From: Inonotus obliquus | Taxonomy: Eukaryota > Basidiomycota > Agaricomycetes > Hymenochaetales > Hymenochaetaceae | Direction of reading: 5' to 3' | Assembly (NCBI GenBank): GCA_032164295.1 | Contig: JAJHTX010000003.1 | Span: 3,534,001-3,598,000 of the forward strand | DNA length: 64,000 nucleotides | In this document: in pieces, positions 1 to 12,657 of the stretch | Position numbering within the stretch: the first letter of the stretch is position 1 | How the letters are laid out: the number at the start of each line of letters is the position of its first letter | The notes under the pieces: generated by a model | Databases searched by the model: none | What the model saw: the letters and a program-made list of their open reading frames with translations, nothing else | Told to the model about the DNA's origin: nothing | Position numbers and translations under genes: made by a program

Positions 1-2941
1 AGGGTTGTCATAAGCGAGGAAGTGAACGAGGAAGTTTCGAGAGCAGAGGAGGAAGCTGATGCTGAAGATGTTAGCATGAATGGGAGCGAAGGGGCGGAAA
101 GCTCGTCAGCGTCAACTCCACCTTCACCTCGTATCCGGCCGGACGAGGACGAAAGCGAAGGCACACCGCCAGCATTTGGACTAGGCTCCCAAAATACAGC
201 CAGAGATAATACAACGACATCGTCTTTCACATCCTCAGGTATCGGTTTCGGCAAGAGCGGGATAGGTGCGAATAGAGGTGGAATTGGATCCAGTAAAGGC
301 GGTATCGGCTCTTCTCGTCCCCAAACAACAGTTGATGATGATGTACGCATGGATCTCCCAAGCTCTTTCGGCACCCCTCGGCCTCAGCGCGCATTTGTTC
401 GCAATGGCACTGGAACTAGCTCACCGTCTGGAGCGCGAGCATCCACGCCTCTCGGCGCAACGGAGCAGGTGCACTTCAGCAAAATATCTGGCTCGTTTGG
501 TGCGCGCATGCTATCCAAGATGGGTTGGCAAGCAGGCAAGGGTCTTGGAACAGAAGAGCAAGGTATCGCAACACCGATCGAGGCGAAGTTACGTCCGAAG
601 GGTATGGGTATTGCTTTCAAAGGCTTCAAAGAGAAGACGGAGCAAAGTAAAGCAGAAGCAAGAAGAAGGGGGGAGGTTGTTAGTGACGAAGAGGATGAGA
701 AGACCTCAAAGCGTGGCAAGGCCAGTGGAGCGAAAGAAGGGAAAACGCGACGGGAAGACGTTTGGCGGAAACCCAGGAAATCTAAAATCAAGGTTGAGCA
801 TAAGACTTACGAGGAAATCATCGCGGAAGCTGGAGGAGAACCTCCTGCTGCTGCTGCAGGAATCGGAAAGATTATTGATGCCACTGGTGGGGAGGTATGT
901 ATTGTATATATATTGCGAAACTCTATGTCCCTACTCATCCTCGTTTGTCAAGCTAAGAGAGGTATCTTCGTTAGCGGACGTCTCGCTTGCATCATGGACA
1001 CCCTCAACAGATCCAATGAGATTACCTGAAATTCGACATAACCTTCGTCTCATCTCGGAAGCTTGTAAGGTTGATCTAGACGGTCTTGCTCGGGAAGCCA
1101 AAGCTTTGGAGGAGAGGAAGAAGTGGATTGCAGCCGAGGATCCTAGACTGAGACGAAAGGTCGAGGATGAGGCGGAGCGTAAGTCTAGCTCAGTTTCCAA
1201 CGCACGATGATTTATTAATGTTCCGCCACTAGTCATCAGCAGGTTGCAGGCCGTGCATCTTGCTGTGGACGATATTAACGCCAAGGCAAAAGAGACGGAT
1301 AACTCTGATTACGAGCCTTCGCTTGAAGTGTTTTCCAAGATTGTCGAGAAGCTCACGTTTGAGTTCCCAAGAGAATATGACCGTTATCGACTTGATGAGG
1401 TGGTTGTTGCTGCAATTGTCCCTACGGTTTGTCGTCTCAGGTTACTATCTTACCCTTTGACATGGTGTTGACGCTACTCGTCAGTTTCGAAAAATGATGG
1501 CGGCTTGGAGACCTTTGGATGAACCAGATGCATACACTTCGACACTTCGTAAATGGCGGAGCGCCTTGAAGATGTCGGCTGTTGACTCTGGGACAAACCT
1601 ACAACTAGACGTTTACGGTACACGAACACTATCTTCGAGGCCACTACAACCGTTCGTTCTTTTACTTTTCTCTCATTTTCCTCGCTAAAAGGTCTCGAAG
1701 GGATGCGCCCATGACACCATACGAAAGCTTACTATGGAATATCTGGCTACCAAGAGTCCGGTCTGCGATCAAGTAAGTTTTCTTACCTCAGAAACCGTCA
1801 TCTGTAACCTTTTAATATTCCATGTAGCAACGAGTGGTCTCCACTGTATCCAGCGTCTGCAGTGAAGCTATACGAGTCGTGGTCGGATATTCTACCCTTA
1901 TTCATCAAGGATAACATGCTGGATCAACTTATTCTTCCCAAAATATCCGCCGCGATATCAAATTGGAGCTCAAGACGAAGTGAAGTTTCATTGCAAGCTA
2001 TCGTCTTTCCATGGCTGCCACATGTTGGCCTACGGATGGAGACGTTCATTGACGAGGCTCGGCGGAAGGTTAGGAGTATGCTGCGCAGTTGGACGCCAAA
2101 CGATGGAGTACCAAAGGATTACTTGCCTTGGAAGGAGGTACGTGTTTTGCGTCCCGCAGGATGGCGTCATTCTCACAATAGTTTTGTCTAGGTATTCAAT
2201 ACAAGGGATTGGGAGGACATGCATCTCAAATACATCGTACCAAAACTCGGTGCTTCGTTACGGGACGAATTCCGGATAAATCCACGCAACCAGCAATTGG
2301 ATCCTCTCAAGAATGTCCTGGCATGGTCGGGTATTCTACGGCAAAGCATCGTGGGTCAGCTTCTCGAGGCGGAGTTCTTTCCCAAGTGGCTCGACGTCTT
2401 GCACATCTGGCTCATTCAACCCACGGCGAACTTTGAGGAGATCGGACGGTGGTACCGGTTCTGGAAGGAATCATTCCCCGGTGACGTGCAGACTATTCCC
2501 TCCGTGGAGCGAGGGTTCATGAACGGGTTGCGGATGATCAATCAGGCTCTGGAGCTGAGTCCAGAGGAGAGGGCGACATTGCTGAAGCCGGATCACTCAC
2601 GTCGTTCCCCAGAGCCTGGTGCAAAGGCTCCTACTCCTTCAAAAGTCCAGAAAGATGTTGCCGGCGTTGGATCGGCTCGTGTACGTCCCAGTCGAACACA
2701 CGAAATCACGTTCCGCGATATAGTCGAGGAGTACGTCGCTGCGCATAATCTCCTGTTCATGCCCGCTGGGAAAGTACACGAAAAGTCGCGTATGCCTTTA
2801 TTCCGTGTTGCAAAGAATATCGATGGCAAGGGCGGACTATTGGTGTACCTCTTAGACGACGCGGTTTGGGTACCCGAGGGCGATGATGTACGTGCCGTTA
2901 CACTGGAGGATATGGTACTTAGAGTGACGAAGAGCCGATGA
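1..2941 (+). CDS. TFIP11: TFIP11/Ntr1-type G-patch splicing factor, 5' partial
   Basis: The product should belong to the Ntr1/TFIP11 family, which works with the Prp43 helicase to take apart the spliceosome in the nucleus. The frame is open to base 1, so the start lies outside the window. My exon model is 1-894, 953-1178, 1233-1426, 1485-1573, about 1692-1772, 1828-2137 and 2192-2941, and the phases agree. Exon 1 has an acidic low-complexity N-terminus and then a G-patch (FGARMLSKMGWQAGKGLG, about 480-560) followed by the family's KGMGIAFKGF segment. The later exons hold the GCFC-type domain (MTPYESLLWNIWLP, FPKWLDVLHIWLIQP, FKDL-like C-terminus). The weakest point is the acceptor of the fifth exon (1691 or 1700). 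It ends 144 bases before RAD9, on the same strand. Confidence 0.93.
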
Positions 2942-3085
2942 GAATGTCATGGTTAGATTATTGTAATACAACCGTTTGTAGTTTCCCGGTCAGGAGTACT
3001 TGAGAATGTGTGATGGTGACGCGTTACGTCACGTGTTTGGGCTGTAAGCTTGGCGCGGACAACATCTTGTGGATGAACGTCATTC

Positions 3086-4918
3086 ATGCAGGTAACAATT
3101 GACGCAAGAAATCTAAAACGTTGGTGTCGAATCAATTCAGAATCCATGACAGTCTAACTGGGTCAATTTCAGCATTCACGAAAGCGCTGACATGTATCTC
3201 AAAATACGGCGACGAGATGATGATCCATGCGGGTCTGGATGGAGTCGTTCTTTCAGCTCTGAACCTCGCGAAGACGGCGTATTGCAGCTTCACCTATAGA
3301 CGAAGCTTCTTCCAGCGCTATTCCGCTCCTCGATCGACTCAGAGTACTGCTGGTCCATCGAGAACTATTGGACACGCGTCGACGGAAGGAAGAGGGTCGA
3401 ACTTCTCGAGCTTGAAGTGCCAGCTACAGGCGAAAGTGCGATGTTCTGTTCACGTCTGTATCCTACATCATCTTTGATGCTAATGCGTGAATTAAATAGT
3501 CACTCTTGTCTATACTGAAACATCGCAATACAGACAAGATGGCAGAAAAATGCGACCTAATCATCGTCGACGGGTCCGATCCACCAGACGAACTAAGGGA
3601 GGAGGTGGACTCGTTCGAATCTCGGCTAATTGTCCGATTGCATTGCAAATATGGTATCGTCAAAACACACCGACTGCTGCTCAATACTCCGACAAGTGAC
3701 GAGGCTCCGATGATTCCCAGCAGCGAGATCGAGAATCGGATTCAAGTTCAAGCGCGAGCTATCAAAGAAATCATCGAGCATCTCCCGAGCTCGAAAGGTG
3801 CGAAGAGTGATCCGGAGCTTGTTTGGAGCTTTGCGGATAATGAAGTTCAAGTGCAGAGCATGGAAAAGGGGATTGATGCAAAAGGTGGTTTGACGTTGCT
3901 CAGAATCGAGACTATGGAGTTGGTGTACTGATGCAATGTCGAAGGAAAATCACAGCTTGCGACAGAGTTGAAACTGAATGCCAACGAGTTCGATTATTAT
4001 AACGTACCGTCCGCACCTCTCACACTCGGTTTCTTCCTGCGAGAATTCAATGTAGGTTGTCACTTTCTTCGAGCATCCATCTTCTTAAATGCGAGACCAC
4101 TGTAGGCCACAATCACTTTTGCAGATTCCCTAAACATCCCAATCGACCTTCGCTTTACGACATCCGTACAGCCCATATGCATCAGTGCTGAGTCGGATGG
4201 ATGTAACATGCTTTTCATCATCGCTACAAATCCCGCGCGTGGTGAAGATGCAGCGCGAGCCACAGCGCAAAAAAGTCAGACTGCTAACGGAGTTCGCCGC
4301 GTAGCATCTGGCGTACCTGTCCCTATGAAACGACCGCTCGAGGAAGAGGAAGGGAATAGTATTAGTTCATTGCGAACTCGGTCTTTCGCACGAACGCAAT
4401 CGGCCGCGCGGTACAATGAGCATTCTCAACATGCATCCAGACAGGGCACCTTGAACGGAGAAGTAGACTTCAACACGGGCGCAGATGTTGACAATCACGA
4501 TTTATACGATACCGGTCCAGACCAATCACAACCTCTTTTCCTTGCTTCTCAGCTTTCTACAGCTCAGGTCGAAGCAATACGTGAATCTGGCCTGGGAATC
4601 GAAGACATGAATGCTGAAGAGTTTGCAGCGATGCTTGATGGTGAGGGTGAAGAAGTTAATGTCGGTGAAGCGAATCCAACACCGACAACTACGAGTCGAA
4701 GAAGTGCTGGATCTTGGCCTGAGAGCGAGGATACGAGCATGAGGGATGAATTGGAGTGCGATGAACTCGAGGAGGATACGGGGATGGGACCGACTCAGCT
4801 GGGGAATGGAACCAAAACGTTGTCAGAAAAGGTCAGGATAACCGTGTTTTTTATCTTGTTTGACTTGCTCCTTGACACATGATTTTCTTAGGCCTTCCGT
4901 ACATTATTCGAGGATTAA
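3086..4918 (+). CDS. RAD9: Rad9, 9-1-1 checkpoint clamp subunit
   Basis: Rad9 forms the ring-shaped 9-1-1 clamp with Hus1 and Rad1, which is loaded at damaged DNA to activate checkpoint kinases. Six exons in agreeing phase (3086-3119, 3173-3435, 3500-3884, 3945-4051, 4106-4831, 4892-4918) give 513 aa. The ATG at 3086 starts a short exon (MQVTIDARNLK) that joins to FTKALTCISKYGDEMMIHAG, the usual Rad9 start. Other family landmarks are AYCSFTYRRSFFQRYS, the KSLLSILKHRN segment, RLHCKYGIVKTHRL, LTLGFFLREFN and ADSLNIPIDLRF. The tail is long, acidic and low in complexity, as in other Rad9 proteins, and ends in a small exon, AFRTLFED. The first and last exons are short enough that automatic annotation may miss them. 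Confidence 0.93.
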
Positions 4919-5571
4919 CTGTTCATCTGTGTCTCGCTAGCGGACAACAGAGCATTCACCATCGCTGTCGAAGATCCATCTCTATCAATTGTATCATGAC
5001 TATCAAGTGACTTGTATCATTATACTATTCTAAAGTTCACGCGTTTTAAGTGAGTCACCCAGCTTCTGTCACCCTGTACACGAGCGTAAGTTTCACGGCT
5101 GAAAATATAAATGATCAACGCGTCTGGTCCTAGAAAATGTTGCACTTGGCCGCGGAGATTGGGTGATGAAGAGAATTGGCGGTGTTGTGGGTCTAAATGC
5201 CGCAGGGGTACTTGACCAGACGAACCTGCCAACTTTACGTCTGCTGGAGAAGGCATAGGGTAATGGATGTCGCCACTGATGATCTCTGCACTCGCATCCG
5301 TCCTCCTTCCCCCAGAGCCAAAAAAACGCTGAGCACCTAATACCCTCATCTTGTACCGGTAATACATAACCACCAACATCACGATTGTGGGCAATTGGTG
5401 AACATGGTGCCTTATTTTTCGTTCATCTGGGTAGGTGTTTGGATTACGTAACAGATAGCGGGTTATTCCGATGAGCTTGGACTTTTGATGTGAATGATGT
5501 GAATTTGAGTGGAAGTCGCAACTTCCCTTTTAACTTCTCGATTAACCCCTCGTTTGACCCATTCTTGAGAA
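4919..5571. other. Intergenic, RAD9 to UbiA gene
   Basis: 653 bases between two genes on the plus strand. It should hold the RAD9 3' UTR and the promoter of the prenyltransferase gene. An open frame on the minus strand (5020-5394) has no recognisable domain and no codon-like pattern, and I do not call it a gene. Confidence 0.6.
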
Positions 5572-6640
5572 ATGGAGACTGGGGGTATCTATGAACGAAT
5601 CCTGGTGCTTGTAAGAGCCAGTCGCACCCCAGGCTGGTGTTTTGGACCTATTCTCTACGCCATAGGAGTAATCCATTCACGAATACTCCCAAAATCTATC
5701 CCAGGCGTTTTGTGTGCTGGTTTTCAGATTTTCTGCTTGTCTTTCCCCCTGTGCATCAGTAAGTCATTATACTATGCTTCATCTTGAACGGATCTAATTG
5801 ACGTTTTGCGGTTTATTATTGTACAGTCATGTTTGGAGTCAACGACGTTTATGACTACTCTTCCGATCTTCGTAATCCTCGAAAACAAGGACAGTCTCTC
5901 GAAGGCGGCATTCTGGATCCTAGATATCATGAGCTCGTGCTTTTATCAGCGCGATTTGCTTCAGCTCTCATCTTTCTTTCGTCTTTCTCCAAACCATCCT
6001 CATCATCTCATCAAAACGCACCTTCACTCCGCAGCTTCTCCCAGCCTCTCATAACGATCTTGATCCTCATTCTGAGCTGGCAATATTCGTCACCGCCATT
6101 CAGGCTAAAAGAAAGGCCCATCTTGGACTCACTGTCGAATGGCTCGATCGTCTGGCTGTGTTGGGCACTCGGTTATACGTCATCCGGTTCCACGCTTTTC
6201 GGAGCTGGGGCGGGAGAGGGAGCGAACAAGGGATGGCTATTGGCGCTTTGCACTGCCGGTGTCCATGCACTTGGCGCCGCGGCAGATGTGGAAGCAGACA
6301 TTGCCTCCGGTCAGAGGACAATTGCAACTGTATTTGGCGAACGGGCTGCTGCGGGGTTCTCTGCCGCCTTATAGTTAGTCCTCTTCTCGCGCCTGACGTA
6401 AAGAAGCAAGTTTGATGAAGCTGATTAAATTCATTTAGCTTTATAGCATCAAGAACCGTTGAGCCGGCGTCGTTTGTTGGATTGTATAGTCTCGTTGGCA
6501 CGGCTATCTCCTTCGTTCCTGTTTTCAAACCTAGTTGGGCACATCAAACGTTCAAGGCGATAGTTTACGTCTCTATTCTTGGAGCATCAGGATGGATTGG
6601 AGAAAGAGCTTGGAACATTCTTCGAGCAAGATCTAGTTAG
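5572..6640 (+). CDS. UbiA-family prenyltransferase
   Basis: Integral-membrane UbiA-type enzymes transfer a prenyl chain to an acceptor molecule, using Mg2+ held by two Asp-rich motifs. Three exons (5572-5758, 5827-6373, 6439-6640) give 311 aa with consistent phases. The first motif NDVYDYSSD lies just after the first intron, and the second, DVEADIASGQRT, lies near residue 215. Several hydrophobic segments surround them, among them WLCWALGYTSSGSTLFGAG, WLLALCTAGVHALGAAA and a C-terminal AIVYVSILGASGWIG. The acceptor cannot be told from the sequence. The protein is shorter than typical COQ2, and I see no mitochondrial targeting signal, so a polyprenyl transferase of other or secondary metabolism is as likely as ubiquinone synthesis. 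Confidence 0.85.
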
Positions 6641-6792
6641 GGCGAAGTATACTCATTCGAGTCGAAACTGTGTTAAGCTACTAATACGTGTTATCCGCTT
6701 TGCTTTGTTACTAATAATGTTGTACATACTTATAGAGCCTGGTTTCCTACGGGTCAAATATTACCGGGATTCTACTTTAAGGAACGATTCTT

Positions 6793-8086
6793 TCATATTT
6801 TACCTGGGTCATGACAAGTTGCAGGAGGGGCACGTTGCCTCGCAGGTCTTGGTACAGACTCTTGCAATCTCAGCTGGATGCTTGTGTTCGCTCGTGGAGA
6901 CACGACGGACGATACGGGCGCGGTACTAGCGCGTATGGGTGGGACGCGGGTAACCGACATTTGTGTGGTTGCTTGATTTGGTTGGAACACGTCAGGATCT
7001 TCGACGAGCGTCTCGGAGGACATCAAGAATCGAGAGGGCATTCCAGGACGTGACGAAGATGACGTGCTGTCCAAGCTAGTCGCTTTCCCCTTACGACCCT
7101 CTTCTAGTCCTCGATCACTACTCGCAGATTGTTGCCGAGATTGCTTTAGTAACTGTAACCTTCGACTGTCATCCTTTGGCGTGTCATGGTCGTCATGGCT
7201 GTTGGAATGGGTTGTATCTTGCTCGCGAAAGAGGAAGCCAAAGGCAGCGAGATGTATGACGAGAGCGGTAGTGGCCAAAGCGACTCCTCCCTATGTGCGC
7301 AGGCCCAAGAGAATATCAAGCGCGTCTAGAACTGCCATCGAGTTCAAAATGCTGAAGCAATTGACGTACCTTGACGATCCAACCTTTATTGTCTGCCTCC
7401 CAGACGACGACACATATACCTGTAAAGAATGCTGCGAAGCTGACTAACGCCCATATCTCAGGAATTGAAAGAGCGATGAGGAGCAATTTTGGGTGGTTGT
7501 TGTCAATCGTCTGGGCCAGCGTCAGTCAGGAATGTTCAGCAGAGACAGAAAGCGATCATACCTGAATCGAGCTGCCCTGTACATCGCAGAGAACGTAGAT
7601 GAGGCCAACGCCGAATCCGATGGCGATTAAGCTACTGAGGAGCGAGAAGATGCCGAGAGTAAAGGATGCTGTTGAAAGTGGGAATTCTGCGAAAACAATT
7701 GTCGAGACAGCGCTGGACGAATCCTTGGGTCATCTCGGTATAAAACCAGGTCCAGAAGGAATGCGTACCTCATGATCAAACCACACTGCCGGGAATATTT
7801 GATTCAGAATGTTCCTTCCGACATGAGGAATGCTTACGATAACATTCATGCTGGACCACTTTCGCATGAGTGAGTCGCGAAAGACCTCCCAGCATTTCTC
7901 GTCTCCATTCTTGCGTAGGACTGTCATCTGTTCGTATGGTGTCATCCATCCCAGGATAGCACGAAGAACTGTCATGGCGAGTGGCGACTTGCTTTTTTCC
8001 GAATTGCTGGAATCGGAGTTCGGGTCGATACGTGTTTCGCCAACGAGAGTTGCGCTGCGCATTGGTGTCGAGATTGACGAAGTCAT
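6793..8086 (-). CDS. Multi-pass membrane protein, unknown function
   Basis: I do not recognise the family. Five exons on the minus strand (8086-7838, 7785-7769, 7712-7562, 7510-7370, 7290-6793) join in phase to 351 aa. Exon 2 is only 17 bases, but it is needed to keep the frame and it restores a hydrophobic helix (CGLIMSAVSTIVFAEFPL). At least four transmembrane segments follow one another: that helix, FTLGIFSLLSSLIAIGFGV, IWALVSFAAFFTGICVVVW and VALATTALVIHLAAFGFLF. The N-terminus (about 80 residues) has TPYEQM and SLMRKWSSMNVI, and the C-terminus (about 140 residues) is polar, rich in Ser, Arg and Pro, and probably cytoplasmic. It converges on the UbiA gene and diverges from the membrane gene at 8840. 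Confidence 0.75.
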
Positions 8087-8839
8087 AGCCGATGTTTGCC
8101 CGGTCCTTAATTTGTACGTCCCGGGTGATGCGGTATTTCAATCCTCTTCTGTAGGCGTGATGAAGAGGCGAAGGATCAAAGAAGGTGATTCGTGAGGAGG
8201 GAGGGAATCACAGAGACACAAGTCCGGTGTAGCCCGTCTTGTCTCTATTCAACGACTGTTAGTTTGCGACCAAGCCGTGCTATTGGTTTCTATTCGGGAG
8301 CTCGCGCATGAGCTCAAAGTCAAACAGGTCGACCATGGATTGCGAATAATTTTGTAGATATTAATCGCCGAATCTGTGCTAGCCACGGTGAAAGATGCGC
8401 TGGAGTGCGGGAATGACAGATTAGCGCCGTTGAAGTTGAAAGGAGTAGGCGGCAGGGTGCACTGATCGTGTTTGAATCAATGATGGTTGACAGATTATGA
8501 ATGCTTTCTGTTTCAGCTCGCCATACAAGTAATCCTATCAAGATAAGAACAGGAGACCTGAGTTTGGTGAAGACGCAGAGCCAGAAGTTCTTCAGCCTGA
8601 AGAGGAAACTCGAATTACTTCCGACTTCCGACCCAGAGTTTAGCCAAGACCTACCAGCGCTACCTTTCTAACTATACCATAAGAACATGGGCGCGAATTC
8701 ATTGGCAAAACGCCATATTTCAAATTTCACCGATTTCAAGCCTGACATCTTCCCAGGCAGGTTCTCTTATTCTATACACCTGAGAAACCTCATCTATCTC
8801 ATGCAAACAAGTCCTGCATCCTCAACATTTCGTGTATAG
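8087..8839. promoter_or_regulatory. Shared upstream region of two divergent membrane genes
   Basis: 753 bases between two genes transcribed away from each other. No convincing ORF was found on either strand, and I see no clear TATA box. It is inferred to hold both promoters from position alone. Confidence 0.5.
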
Positions 8840-9970
8840 ATGGACTCAGAATCCCGTTCGCATGCTCAAACACGGAGGACGAGCTCATATGACCTCTCGA
8901 GGATCCCAAAGCTCCTTTTGCTTGGTTATTCGTTGTGGGATCCTCAGAAAAGGTATCCGTGTACCGTCATCCCAACGCACTAACTCAACTGAACGCTTTG
9001 TCTACATAGGTATAAAGAACAGCGCAATTGGGGGCGCATGTACTCCGTTCTAATGCTCAAAATTGAAAATATCACGATAGTTGTATGTTCTCTCTCATTT
9101 CTCCTCACGAGTCCCTAGAAGCTGACAGCGCACGTCCCTTTGCAGTCAGGCTTGTTACTGGCGTATGTGCTTATGGAATATAACGCAAAAGAGTCGAAAT
9201 AATAAAATCTGTACTTTTTGGACTCACAGTTCGAGCTGTAATCTCCTGGTTGCAAACAATGGTGACCTTCGACGTATGACGCACGCTGCAGTAGCCGCAT
9301 CCATCTTCGGAAGTACCCTATCCATTGTATGTGGTCTGTTTTGCAGGATGAGTATAACTCCAGATCGTCTTGAGGTCAGGTTAAACTACTGTCGGCTCTC
9401 AACTCATTAGTTGATCTTTCTTCATCATACTAGGCTCTAGTAAAGCAGCCGTGGCTTTTCTATTACCTTTGCTCATCACCATCTCTATGGGGAGGTGGCT
9501 CAGCGTTGACCTTCTTTGTTGCTGTGTGTGCATTTACATGGCTCGAGGAGAGTACGGCGAAATATGGGTGGGAGGCAAGAACAGTTGCAGTTCTGCTGAG
9601 TGGACTGCTCATAGTGAATGCAATTCTGTGCTTTATAGTCGGTACGTGGGTACCTACCCCGGGGGCACAGGCGGATGGGGAGAGTGAACATGCCGAAGAG
9701 GATCAGGAGAAAGTCGATGCAACGACGGTCGAGGACGGACTTGAGCAACGTAATATGCGGTCACGAACGGAAACCATAGATTTCTCACCGGGGAACCTCG
9801 ATCATACGATGTTTGGTATATCACCATTTGGCATGGATGGACGTCGGATGAATTCAGGTGAATTAAACCCTTTTGCACCAAGGGATCCGAAGAGGGCTGC
9901 GACAGTCGACTCTGCTGGTGGTGCGATCTTTCCGCAGAGGGTACTGTTGCGGAGTCAGTCGGCATGGTAG
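8840..9970 (+). CDS. Small membrane protein, complete copy of duplicated gene
   Basis: Predicted 278-aa membrane protein from five exons (8840-8952, 9010-9082, 9146-9162, 9230-9326, 9434-9970). All phases agree. The 17-base third exon is needed to avoid the stops that follow at about 9215. The order is a polar N-terminus with GYSLWDPQKRYKEQRNWGR, an amphipathic stretch (MYSVLMLKIENITIV), and about four hydrophobic segments (SGLLLA region, AAVAASIFGSTLSI, LTFFVAVCAFTWLEES, VAVLLSGLLIVNAILCFIVG). A hydrophilic C-tail ends in RVLLRSQSAW. The layout resembles a large family of basidiomycete membrane proteins that share the WGRMYSVLMLKI-type segment, but I cannot name a function. Its last exon is duplicated at 12994-13554. 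Confidence 0.75.
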
Positions 9971-10474
9971 TTAAGCTATCTATTACAATGTTCATGTATC
10001 GCTCGTAGAAGAATCTGATCAATATTTCGAGCTCCAGAATGTTCATTCACGACCAGCGAGAACGCTCATATTGGACAAAAAGGGTACGCGAGACGGAAGG
10101 ACTGAGGCAGCCAAATCCTTTACATCCTGAAAGTGTAGTCTACTAGTACGGGGAACTATCAGAGGAACGTATAACGAGCTGTAACTGTAAAGTGACGAGC
10201 GGGAGAGTTTTTTACTTCTTTTTCTTCGTCTTTTCTCTGTTTTTTCTTTTCTTTCATAAATATAAAGAAGTTTTCTGATTAAAGGTTCGTAGGATGAGGA
10301 GCATACTATATAGTACCACTTTGGCCCCTGTGACCTGGACGGTATACCCACCGATCAAGGATGACGAGGCTCAAGCTCGGGTATCGCCACGCTTGAAATG
10401 AGGTTAGGCTGGAGGAATGCATAAGTTATTATTAGGCACGAACATAGTACTATGAAACTACTTCACCGCCATCT

Positions 10475-11179
10475 TTATCTGTTGCTTTTGATGTTGAGAA
10501 TTTCCTTACCATGTGAAGGCGTATGCATACAGTCACTTTCTGTCTCATAGTCCGTCCCATCACGAAAGCTTATGAGATCACGTCTGCAAGAAATCTCCTC
10601 TGGATTTATCGATTCGACAAGCATCTCATTTTTTTTCCTAAGGTAATCGGTTCCAATTCTATTTCGACTTTCAGGCTTCCAGACTTCTTTTGTAGTGTTG
10701 ACCCAGCGCTCTGTAAAATCTGTGATTTCCTTCTTGATTGCAAAGTTGCATAATATGTATATACTTGCTTTCAACAACTTCAAAAGTTCTTTTGATGTCT
10801 TCACTTCAGCTTCTAAGATTTCATCGCCAGAGATTCGATCAATCAATAACTCGGCTGACCTATAGGTTTCTTCTAATCGGGCCATTATGTTGTTTTTTAT
10901 CCTGCATATACTCTCACTTGAGGATATTTCTGGCTGTTTTATACTACGAAGTGACTCTGTACTCCTCCTCTTCTTAATAGAACTCTCCTTAATAGAATCC
11001 TTCTCAATAAGAGCAGTAATGGAACGATGACCATTAGCAATGTGATTGTAGCCTTCCTCGAATAGCTTAGATATGTATTCCTTCACCCACAACAAAATCT
11101 TGGCATCCGATCCAGTTAGTACTGACGGACTAGTAGTATTAGCATAGTCCCTGCTTGCTTTCGATCTGTTTCGTGACAT
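10475..11179 (-). CDS. Unknown ORF, unit-1 copy (234 aa)
   Basis: A single-exon frame of 234 codons starting MSRNRSKASRDYAN. It is polar and rich in Lys, Glu and Ser, with likely helical stretches (LLWVKEYISKLFEEGYNHI, EVKTSKELLKLLKASIYIL). No domain is recognised. It holds the same place as the ORF at 14004-14732 and shares only a loose N-terminal pattern with it (MS-start, then a K/VKE..LFE segment). The sequence just upstream (GATAGAGACGGTCCAACTAG) matches in both units. The open frames are therefore probably real genes that have diverged quickly, but expression is unproven. Confidence 0.5.
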   Translation of the reverse strand: MSRNRSKASRDYANTTSPSVLTGSDAKILLWVKEYISKLFEEGYNHIANGHRSITALIEKDSIKESSIKKRRSTESLRSIKQPEISSSESICRIKNNIMARLEETYRSAELLIDRISGDEILEAEVKTSKELLKLLKASIYILCNFAIKKEITDFTERWVNTTKEVWKPESRNRIGTDYLRKKNEMLVESINPEEISCRRDLISFRDGTDYETESDCMHTPSHGKEILNIKSNR

Positions 11180-11690
11180 TATTGTGATTTGTCAATGCGT
11201 ATATGTATAGATTGAGACTTGGGAATACCAGTGGTAGTTGTGGTAAGGATAGAGACGGTCCAACTAGGTGAATGAGTTATACTACAGCACTTCATGACAT
11301 GGGATGGACTGTGTAAATGCAGCAAAATTACAATCATGCGAGCTGAGCAATGTACATTTTAGTTTGCTCCCAAATTACCTGCAAAGTCGACTCGATTCCC
11401 TTTGTATCCCCTTTGGCACGATCAAAACGAACGTGCGTCATTATTATGATATTACTTACTTCAATAATGAACACTAGATCTCAAGTCCCTCCTAATAACC
11501 GGAATGCTCGTGCCAAAAATGGATAACGGATATCGGCGAATCAGCAGAATCAACATTGGGTACAATATGCGTAGACAGCATATGTTTTTCATTCGTGGAT
11601 GATAAAGAAAACATACATGCTGGGCCTACCCGGGGAGGGGGGGGGGGGGGATTAATCACAGAAAGCATAGTGCAAATAACGGCTAGTCTA

Positions 11691-12657
11691 CTATGCTTCC
11701 CTCTCCGAGCGTTGCCGCCTTCTGAGGTCACGTTCCTCGGAAATGGTCAGCTTCGTGCCCTTGCCCTTGGGCAGCGAGATCCAAGGCTTGATACCCTGAC
11801 CAATGACGAAAATGTTGCTCAGTCTGAACAAATCAATTAGTTTAACAGCATGCATCAGAAGAGAATTGAAACATACCGCGTGACAAAAGTACGGTCGAGT
11901 GCGTCACGGACATGTACCATGTCGTATGAGCCATCAATCTTCTCGCGGTGAGTGATGACACCACAGCGACCCTTGTTACGACCCCCTGTGACCATGACAA
12001 TGTTTCCAGTATCAAACTTGACATAATCCGTGATTTTCCCTTGCTCCAAGTCGAACTTGACGGTGTCGTTGACTTTGATGAGCGGGTCAGGATAACGGAT
12101 GGTACGACCGTCGTGGGTGACGATGTAGGGTACGCCCTTGGCACCGATGGCTTGTCTTCTGACCTTGAGAAGCTTGTAGGATGCTTCCTCTGGTGTGATG
12201 CGGTGGATAGCGAAGCGTCCTTTCACGTCGTAAAGTAAGCGGAAGTGTTCCCCAGACCGATCGATGCTGACGACGTCCATGTATCCCGTTGGGAACGTCT
12301 CATCAGTGCGGACCTTTCCATCCACGCGAATGATACGTTGTTTTACGATCGTAGTCACTTCACGGCCTGTAAGTGCGTATTTCAGTCGGTTCCGGAGGAA
12401 GATGTTCAGCGGGAGGGATTCGCGCAGCTTGTGCGGACCGGGTGAAGGACGAGGAGCCTGACGACGAGATATTCAGCAACTCATTGGGTGAAGAGATGAA
12501 TAGGCGCTTCAAATGCTTTTTCGGTCCTCGAGCCTAAGATTCGAGAGAAACTATCAGTATGCTTGCATACGACCCGAAGTCATCTGTGCCATGTTCCCTC
12601 TGTATTTGCTTCCCCAGATCGTCTGAACCAACTCCGTATGTAACCATCCAACCCAAC
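11691..12657 (-). pseudogene. RPS4: RPS4 (eS4) copy 1, broken 5' end
   Basis: The body of ribosomal protein eS4 is intact here: the ORF at 12358-11855 and the last exon [20 protein letters not shown] ending at 11691. It is nearly identical to copy 2, with one residue difference seen (IIRVDGKV against IIHVDGKV). Compared with copy 2, about 55 bases are missing after the codons for GPKKHLKRL. The lost bases encode [15 protein letters not shown] and include the splice donor of that exon. Reading on leads into the wrong frame ([11 protein letters not shown]), so no full protein can be made unless an undetected exon rescues it. The probable donor after the start ATG is GTTACA here and GTAACA in copy 2. 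A shortened protein from a downstream start cannot be excluded. Confidence 0.85.

Noticed and set aside
5020..5394. Minus-strand ORF of 124 codons
   Set aside because: No domain, no intron logic, and it overlaps the 3' UTR/promoter space of two good genes.
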